A stretch of 27,960 nt of DNA from Oscillospiraceae bacterium (GTDB lineage: Bacteria > Bacillota > Clostridia > Oscillospirales > Ruminococcaceae): the NCBI GenBank assembly GCA_016295145.1, contig JAEDLR010000021.1, positions 1 through 27,960 of the forward strand. Direction: 5' to 3'. Every line of letters starts with the position of its first letter. Position 1 is the stretch's first letter. A program made the translations under genes and the position numbers. Shown one piece after another: positions 23,396-27,960 of this stretch. The notes under the pieces were generated by a model. The model saw nothing but the letters and a program-made list of their open reading frames with translations, did not search any database and was not told where the DNA came from.

Positions 23396-24040
23396 TCAGA
23401 CGAGCTTTGCGATATCTTTTTTGGTTCCAAGCAGAACAATATGCCCCTCTGCCTTGAAAACATAACCCGGTTCCAAATTCGGCAGCAGCACCTCGTTGGT
23501 CTTGATGCCAAGGATATTGACATGGTACTTCTTGCGGATGTTGAGCTTTTCAATGGACTTGCCTACCCAGCTTTCGGGCACGCTGATTTCATAAATGGAA
23601 TATTCGGAACTCAGCTCCACCGAATCAAAAATATTCGCGCCGGTTGAGGTTCTCACTGCAAGATGCCGCGCCATTTCACGGTTGGGGTAGACGACCATAT
23701 CCGCGCCGTTTCTCAGCAGGAATTTTTCCTGAATATTCTTATTTGCCACCGATATCACACAGCCTGCACCAAGATCCTTGACCAGCGAGGTGATCTCCAA
23801 CGAAGCCTGAAAATCCGAGCTGACAGCCACAAGCACAATGTCAAAATTATTGACACCGATACTCTCCAACACGCCGATATCGGTACAATCGCCGATCTGC
23901 ACCGAGGCGATCTTGCCCATCAGCTGCGCTATTTTCTCCTCGTTTTTGTCGATGCACATGACCTCGTTGTTTTCTTCGGTATACTTCAGTGCAGCAAAAT
24001 ATCCGAATCCACCTGCTCCGATGACAAGTACTGTTTTCAT
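23396..24040 (-). CDS. ktrA: Potassium channel regulatory subunit KtrA/TrkA
   Basis: A 214-residue cytoplasmic RCK protein that gates the potassium transporter encoded just upstream. Residues 1-130 are the NAD/ATP-binding Rossmann domain: V-L-V-I-G-A-G-G-F-G at the N-terminus, an acidic residue ending the second strand (C-I-D-K-N), and Q-I-G-D-C-T-D. Residues about 135-214 form the TrkA-C domain, which in Firmicutes KtrA binds cyclic di-AMP. The start at 24040 has GGAG 8 nt upstream and begins right at the first Rossmann strand; the frame is open further up but that part overlaps ktrB. It lies 20 nt after ktrB. Confidence 0.93.
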   Translation of the reverse strand: MKTVLVIGAGGFGYFAALKYTEENNEVMCIDKNEEKIAQLMGKIASVQIGDCTDIGVLESIGVNNFDIVLVAVSSDFQASLEITSLVKDLGAGCVISVANKNIQEKFLLRNGADMVVYPNREMARHLAVRTSTGANIFDSVELSSEYSIYEISVPESWVGKSIEKLNIRKKYHVNILGIKTNEVLLPNLEPGYVFKAEGHIVLLGTKKDIAKLV

Positions 24041-24060
24041 ATCTAACGCTCCATTCTCGA

Positions 24061-25419
24061 TCAGCCCACCGATATTTTTTCCCCGGGATAGGTAGGCGAA
24101 GATGAAATACACGGTCTTGAAAATAGCATCACCAAGGAAAGACCGCCGATTCTGCCGAAAAACATCAAAAACATCAGTATCAGCTTCGATACTGTACACA
24201 GTGTGGGGGTTACTCCCATTGACAGGCCTACCGTTCCCGATGCCGAAAACACTTCAAAGCATACCGCTTTTATGGGCAGACCCTCCAGGTTGCATATCGC
24301 CATCACCGCAGCAAAGGACATAAACAGGTACACGCACAATATGGAGATGACCTTCATCAGCAGATCCTCATCCAGTCGCCTTTGAAAGACCGTTACGGAT
24401 TTCTTGCCTCGTATCATGGAAATCGCAGAGAGCACCACCACCGCTGCCGTAGTGGTCTTGATACCGCCTGCCGTAGACCCCGGTGAGCCACCGATGAGCA
24501 TCAATAAGCAGGACATAAACCACGAGGAATCGGACAGTGCTGCCTGATCGACTGTGTTAAACCCAGCCGTGCGCAGCGTCACCGACTGAAACAGAGAAGC
24601 AAGCATCGCCTCTCCCGTCCCCATGTCGGACATGGAATGGTTTCTCTCAAAGAAAAAGATCAAAACGGCAGGAACAAAGATCAGAATCAGGCTGGTGGTA
24701 ATCACAATCTTTGTGTGCAGCCGAAATTTGCTAAATGCAAAACGGCTGGAAATCACATCGTCCCATACATAGAATCCCAGTCCGCCGATGACGATCAGCA
24801 AGATAATTACCACATTCACATAGACATCCGGTTGAAATTTCGTCAGGGACGAAAAAGATTGATACCGGCCCATCAGATCAAAGCCACCGTTGCAAAACGC
24901 CGAGATCGAATGGAACACCGAATAAAAGAGCCCTTCCCAAAATCCGAGCATCGGGATAAACCGAACCGAAAGCAGCAGGGCGCCTGCGCCCTCGCAGAAA
25001 AACGTTCCCTTGACGATGACCTTCACCAAACGGACAATTCCGCCCAGTTGATTGGCGTTGATGGCTTCCTGCATTAGTTCCCGCTGTTTCAACCCGATCT
25101 TTCGTTTGGAGATCAGTGCAGCAGCCACGGCAAATGACATGAACCCCAGTCCGCCAAGCTGAATCAGTATCAATATCACCCACTGCCCCAGCCGCGTCCA
25201 GTGCGTAAAGGTATCGTAAGTGACAAGACCCGTTACACACGTTGCCGATACGGTCGTAAACAGCGCATTGACAGCAGTGGTTTCCTGTCCCTTCGCCGTA
25301 GACGCAGGCAGCATCAGTAATCCCCAACCGATCAATATAATCGAAGCAAATCCCATGACCAGCTTTTGCACGGCGCTGAGATCATGAAAACGGCGAAATA
25401 ATTTGACCTTGATTCCCAT
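24061..25419 (-). CDS. ktrB: Potassium uptake transporter KtrB/TrkH
   Basis: A 452-residue membrane protein of the TrkH/KtrB superfamily that moves potassium with sodium or protons. Four pore loops with the conserved selectivity glycine are visible in order: T-T-V-S-A-T-C-V-T-G, H-S-I-S-A-F-C-N-G-G, Q-S-V-T-L-R-T-A-G and E-V-F-S-A-S-G-T-V-G. Each is flanked by hydrophobic helices. The conserved G-G-S-P-G-S-T-A-G-G-I-K-T block lies between the third and fourth loops. The start at 25419 (M-G-I-K-V) has AAAGGA about 5 nt upstream; in-frame ATGs 15 and 20 codons earlier are possible but lack such a site. It is the first gene of a two-gene operon with ktrA. Confidence 0.92.
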   Translation of the reverse strand: MGIKVKLFRRFHDLSAVQKLVMGFASIILIGWGLLMLPASTAKGQETTAVNALFTTVSATCVTGLVTYDTFTHWTRLGQWVILILIQLGGLGFMSFAVAAALISKRKIGLKQRELMQEAINANQLGGIVRLVKVIVKGTFFCEGAGALLLSVRFIPMLGFWEGLFYSVFHSISAFCNGGFDLMGRYQSFSSLTKFQPDVYVNVVIILLIVIGGLGFYVWDDVISSRFAFSKFRLHTKIVITTSLILIFVPAVLIFFFERNHSMSDMGTGEAMLASLFQSVTLRTAGFNTVDQAALSDSSWFMSCLLMLIGGSPGSTAGGIKTTTAAVVVLSAISMIRGKKSVTVFQRRLDEDLLMKVISILCVYLFMSFAAVMAICNLEGLPIKAVCFEVFSASGTVGLSMGVTPTLCTVSKLILMFLMFFGRIGGLSLVMLFSRPCISSSPTYPGEKISVG

Positions 25420-25534
25420 AATATCCTTTTCCCGTAAGTATTTACCGGCAATTGCATCAACCATGGCATACAAAACCATATATGGGTTTTCCCAGCATCG
25501 TATGCCGATTTCGCACCAACAATTGTCACAGCTT

Positions 25535-25563
25535 ATTATACCACGGTCAAAAGGGAATTGCAA
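25535..25563 (-). promoter_or_regulatory. Promoter of the ktrB-ktrA operon
   Basis: Minus-strand TTGCAA (25558-25563), 17 bp, perfect TATAAT (25535-25540). The leader to the KtrB start is about 108 nt. No cyclic di-AMP riboswitch pattern is recognised in it. Confidence 0.75.
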
Positions 25564-25640
25564 TATCTATTGGAAAAAATTTTCGTCTTGACCATCTGGT
25601 ATCCATAGCTCTGATAACCCGATTGGGAGCAGGCGCATTT

Positions 25641-25979
25641 TCATTGTGTCACCGCCATACCAAGTCTCACGCGATTGTGCAGTTTCTGCCCATAAACGGC
25701 AGCAGTATCACACCGGAAAAGATACGGCAGAAATACACATTCAGATCCGCACACTGTTTCACGGTAATAAAGAAGTCTGCATTTCTGTGTTTTTGTACTA
25801 TTCCCTGCTGCGTATATGTTTCTTGCCAGAACATCTGAGATGTATGGGAAACAGGCAATAACCTGTTCACTTTGCAGCGTATTGGTATCTGCAGCCGCAT
25901 TAGATACTGGATCAACACCGTTTGCAAGATAGTCCATAAACATCTTTGCACGCTGTAATTGTTCGATCTCGTGATTCAT
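25641..25979 (-). CDS. Small protein of unknown function, possibly frameshifted
   Basis: A 112-codon frame directly downstream of the helicase gene. The first 60 residues look like a real cytoplasmic protein: an N-terminal amphipathic start (I-E-Q-L-Q-R-A-K-M-F-M-D-Y-L-A-N-G) and a second helix ending in Y-I-S-D-V-L-A-R-N-I. I do not recognise a named family. After about residue 62 the composition changes (many Cys, Tyr, Arg). The neighbouring frame (minus strand, ending near 25667) offers a more protein-like K-H-R-N-A-D-F-F-I-T-V-K-Q-C-A-D-L continuation. The switch point falls at a run of five T at 25790-25794, so a one-base indel is plausible. The start at 25979 has GGAGG 7 nt upstream, 34 nt after the helicase stop. 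Confidence 0.5.
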   Translation of the reverse strand: MNHEIEQLQRAKMFMDYLANGVDPVSNAAADTNTLQSEQVIACFPYISDVLARNIYAAGNSTKTQKCRLLYYRETVCGSECVFLPYLFRCDTAAVYGQKLHNRVRLGMAVTQ

Positions 25980-26012
25980 ATTCACCCCTCCGCCTCATGT
26001 ATAGATTTCCGT

Positions 26013-27680
26013 TCATGTATTCCTGCGAAAGGTAATATCAGCAAGAATAACCGCTGATTCGCTCGTATCTTCCTTGCCTTTCCATGCACAAATAAAACGT
26101 ATCAATGCATCATACGGCGTATATCCCGATGCTATCAGTTGTTTGATTGTTTCGTTACACTTAGTTGAAAATTGCAGAACAGGAGTGAGCCTGCCGTTCA
26201 CCTGCACATACAGCCGGTTGCCTTTCACAGCAAGATGCATACCGCTTTTCAGTTTCAGTATAAGCGATTTCTTATCCTTGAAAAAGTCAAGGAATACATC
26301 TCTGTGGGATAGCTGCAATATTATTTCAGACGGTTTCGGATATGTGTGCAGGTCGATTTCGTCAGTCGTTGCGTATTCTGCATATTGATCGAATGCGTTA
26401 CCGAAATAGTGGATATGCAGTAAGCTCTTTGCTCTTGTCATGCCGACATAGAGCTTTCTTTTTTCTTCATCGCTGCCCATATTGACATTGCTGAGAAGCA
26501 TATACACATTGTCAAACTCTCTGCCTTTGGATTTGTGAATGGTAGAAATCGTTATAACGCTGCTTTCATTTGTATAGAAATCCTCCATTTTGGATTCATG
26601 CAGGAACATCTCAAAATCTGTACGGTATTTTTTCTCGTTGCTGTCTGCAAACGTGCGCAGGATACTTATGATGACAGGCATACACGCACTATTGCTATAT
26701 TGTTCCTGTAATGCGTGGACTGCATGATCCCATTGGTCATTGCTGATAACAGGAGAGGTATTATTCTTATTCAGCGTTTTAAGAAAATAACGCATTTCTG
26801 CAATATCATACAAATCAAATCCATCAATGGACTGTATCAACTTTGCAGGGATATTTCGCTGTTTCAGAATGCCCAGTATCAGCAAGGCTTCCTGATTGGT
26901 ATTGGTAAGAATACAGGTCGAACCGATTGCATTGACAGAAATGATATCCTCCACTAATGCCGTCTCCATATTTGCAACGCTATGCTTTATCAGTTTGACT
27001 TCACCTGAATTTTCAGTAACCGCAGTAATATCCTCAGTTTTCATTCTGTCAGATATGGACTTTACAAACTGATTGGCAAACGCGACTACGCTCGGACAGC
27101 TTCTATAATTGTCGATGAGAGAATACTGTTTTGCTTCATGTTCAGTAATCAATGACCTGAGATATTTGGAGTCTGATCCACGGAACTGATAGATATTCTG
27201 GTCATCATCTCCGACAGCAATGATACGCATATCCTCGTTACGTTCCATGAGTGCCTCTACAAGTCGATACTCGTGAATGTCCATATCCTGCGCTTCATCT
27301 ATGACAAGGACAGATTTTGTGATCCTGCTGGGGTCTACATCGCCGTTTCGGATAAGCTCCCCTGCGTCTTTCACAATGTTTTCAGTATCCTGTAAATTTC
27401 CTATTTTTCCGAGCAAATCAAAGCAGTAGGAGTGAAATGTCTTTATCTCGATGAAATTGGCAGCATTACCAATCAGGTCGCGCAAACGCTGTTTGAACTC
27501 TATCACAGCGGCACGGGAAAATGTCAACATCAAAAGCTGTTCATGCTTTACATCTTCAAGCAAAAGAAGTGACGCCAACTTATGCACAAGTACTCTCGTT
27601 TTACCGCTGCCCGGTCCGGCAGAGACAACAATGTATTTTGAAGCATCATCACGGATGATTTCAAGCTGCCTATCTGACAA
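26013..27680 (-). CDS. UvrD-like helicase domain, 3' part of a broken fusion gene
   Basis: A 555-codon superfamily 1A helicase frame with complete motifs: Walker A, A-G-P-G-S-G-K-T, at about 21-28, Ia L-T-F-S-R-A-A, II I-D-E-A-Q-D-M, III G-D-D-D-Q-N-I-Y-Q-F-R-G, IV Y-R-S, V T-I-H-K-S-K-G-R-E-F, and VI Y-V-G-M-T-R-A-K. A C-terminal region of about 130 residues has no known domain. Such helicases unwind DNA 3'-5' with ATP. The frame begins at a TTG with no ribosome site, and homology-like sequence continues upstream in another frame (27681-27919), so the natural start is lost. It may not be expressed alone. The wording of the join matches what I recall of RecQ-UvrD fusion helicases in Clostridia. 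Confidence 0.7.
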   Translation of the reverse strand: MSDRQLEIIRDDASKYIVVSAGPGSGKTRVLVHKLASLLLLEDVKHEQLLMLTFSRAAVIEFKQRLRDLIGNAANFIEIKTFHSYCFDLLGKIGNLQDTENIVKDAGELIRNGDVDPSRITKSVLVIDEAQDMDIHEYRLVEALMERNEDMRIIAVGDDDQNIYQFRGSDSKYLRSLITEHEAKQYSLIDNYRSCPSVVAFANQFVKSISDRMKTEDITAVTENSGEVKLIKHSVANMETALVEDIISVNAIGSTCILTNTNQEALLILGILKQRNIPAKLIQSIDGFDLYDIAEMRYFLKTLNKNNTSPVISNDQWDHAVHALQEQYSNSACMPVIISILRTFADSNEKKYRTDFEMFLHESKMEDFYTNESSVITISTIHKSKGREFDNVYMLLSNVNMGSDEEKRKLYVGMTRAKSLLHIHYFGNAFDQYAEYATTDEIDLHTYPKPSEIILQLSHRDVFLDFFKDKKSLILKLKSGMHLAVKGNRLYVQVNGRLTPVLQFSTKCNETIKQLIASGYTPYDALIRFICAWKGKEDTSESAVILADITFRRNT

Positions 27681-27919
27681 TGTATCAAATAGTTGCCGGT
27701 ATTTCTCGGGAGTGTATTCCGTTCGATCTCGGCTGCTCTTTCACCTGAGAAATACAGCGACAGAAATTTCTTGTAGTCCATCTGGAAATAGTCGTTCACA
27801 AACTGCAATGCCTGATTGTAGTCACGCACCATCATGTTGGCATATTCGCCTACTATATGGATTTGTTGTATCTTCTGCTGGTAGAATTCATTTAGCTGCC
27901 TGTAATCCTTGGACCAATG
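27681..27919 (-). pseudogene. Upstream fragment of the same helicase, out of frame
   Basis: Read in the frame one base away from the UvrD part, this encodes W-S-K-D-Y-R-Q-L-N-E-F-Y, then Q-I-H-I-V-G-E-Y-A-N, D-Y-F-Q-M-D-Y-K-K-F and G-E-R-A-A-E-I-E-R. In the other frame the downstream side reads T-P-E-K-Y-R-Q-L-F-D-T-L-S-D-R-Q, so the join is natural if one base is lost at 27711-27724. On the upstream side the frame is closed by TGA at 27920-27922, and no RecQ helicase core is visible before the window ends. The gene is therefore frameshifted and either truncated or interrupted near 27920. Confidence 0.65.
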
Positions 27920-27960
27920 TCAATAAAGCGGACAGAAAAAAGTAGAGAACTAGGTAACGT

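Noticed and set aside
25420..25530. Cyclic di-AMP (ydaO-type) riboswitch in the ktrB leader
   Set aside because: The leader is only about 108 nt, and the conserved ydaO sequence blocks are not seen.

Overview
The window looks like chromosomal DNA from a spore-forming, strictly anaerobic Clostridia bacterium of the Ruminococcus/Oscillospiraceae type. The evidence is a type I dockerin on a secreted protein, a SpoVM-like peptide at its usual Firmicutes position, a rubredoxin/desulfoferrodoxin/flavodiiron oxygen-defence operon, KtrAB-type potassium transport, and gene order typical of low-GC Gram-positives. This assignment is inferred; no database search was possible.

Layout. (1) 1-677: no convincing gene, with a strong leftward promoter at the extreme left edge. 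(2) 678-3037, minus strand: an oxygen and superoxide detoxification operon of a four-domain flavodiiron protein, rubredoxin and desulfoferrodoxin, with a clear promoter and a terminator. (3) 3038-3743: a gene-poor spacer holding divergent promoters, a perfect 28-bp inverted repeat belonging to a dispersed repeat family, and a terminator. (4) 3744-5537, plus strand: a monocistronic membrane protein with two Rossmann/TrkA-like domains and a C-terminal RyR domain, the most unusual protein here. (5) 5782-20522, plus strand: a long housekeeping cluster, yicC-remA-gmk-rpoZ-priA-[DUF4846-like gene split by an amber stop]-def-fmt-[zinc metallopeptidase]-rsmB-rlmN-prpC-prkC-rsgA-thiN-spoVM, mostly with overlapping or closely spaced genes. 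It joins nucleotide metabolism, replication restart, translation initiation, rRNA methylation and PASTA-kinase signalling. coaBC (after rpoZ) and rpe (after rsgA), often present in related clusters, are absent. (6) 20523-23400: hairpins, then two minus-strand exported proteins (one with a dockerin, one with a Thr-rich stalk and C-terminal anchor). Both genes are preceded by the same two-box leader element. (7) 23396-25563, minus strand: ktrB-ktrA with a strong promoter and a terminator. (8) 25641-27960, minus strand: a small unrecognised protein that may be frameshifted, and the UvrD-like 3' half of what looks like a decayed RecQ-UvrD fusion helicase, frameshifted and cut at the window edge.

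How the parts relate. The two minus-strand systems (oxygen defence and potassium uptake) are self-contained operons. The central plus-strand cluster is the conserved core of the region. The accessory, less explained material lies in the spacers: the repeat family, the candidate RNA between 3123 and 3654, the leader element shared by the two exported-protein genes, and the decaying helicase locus at the right edge.
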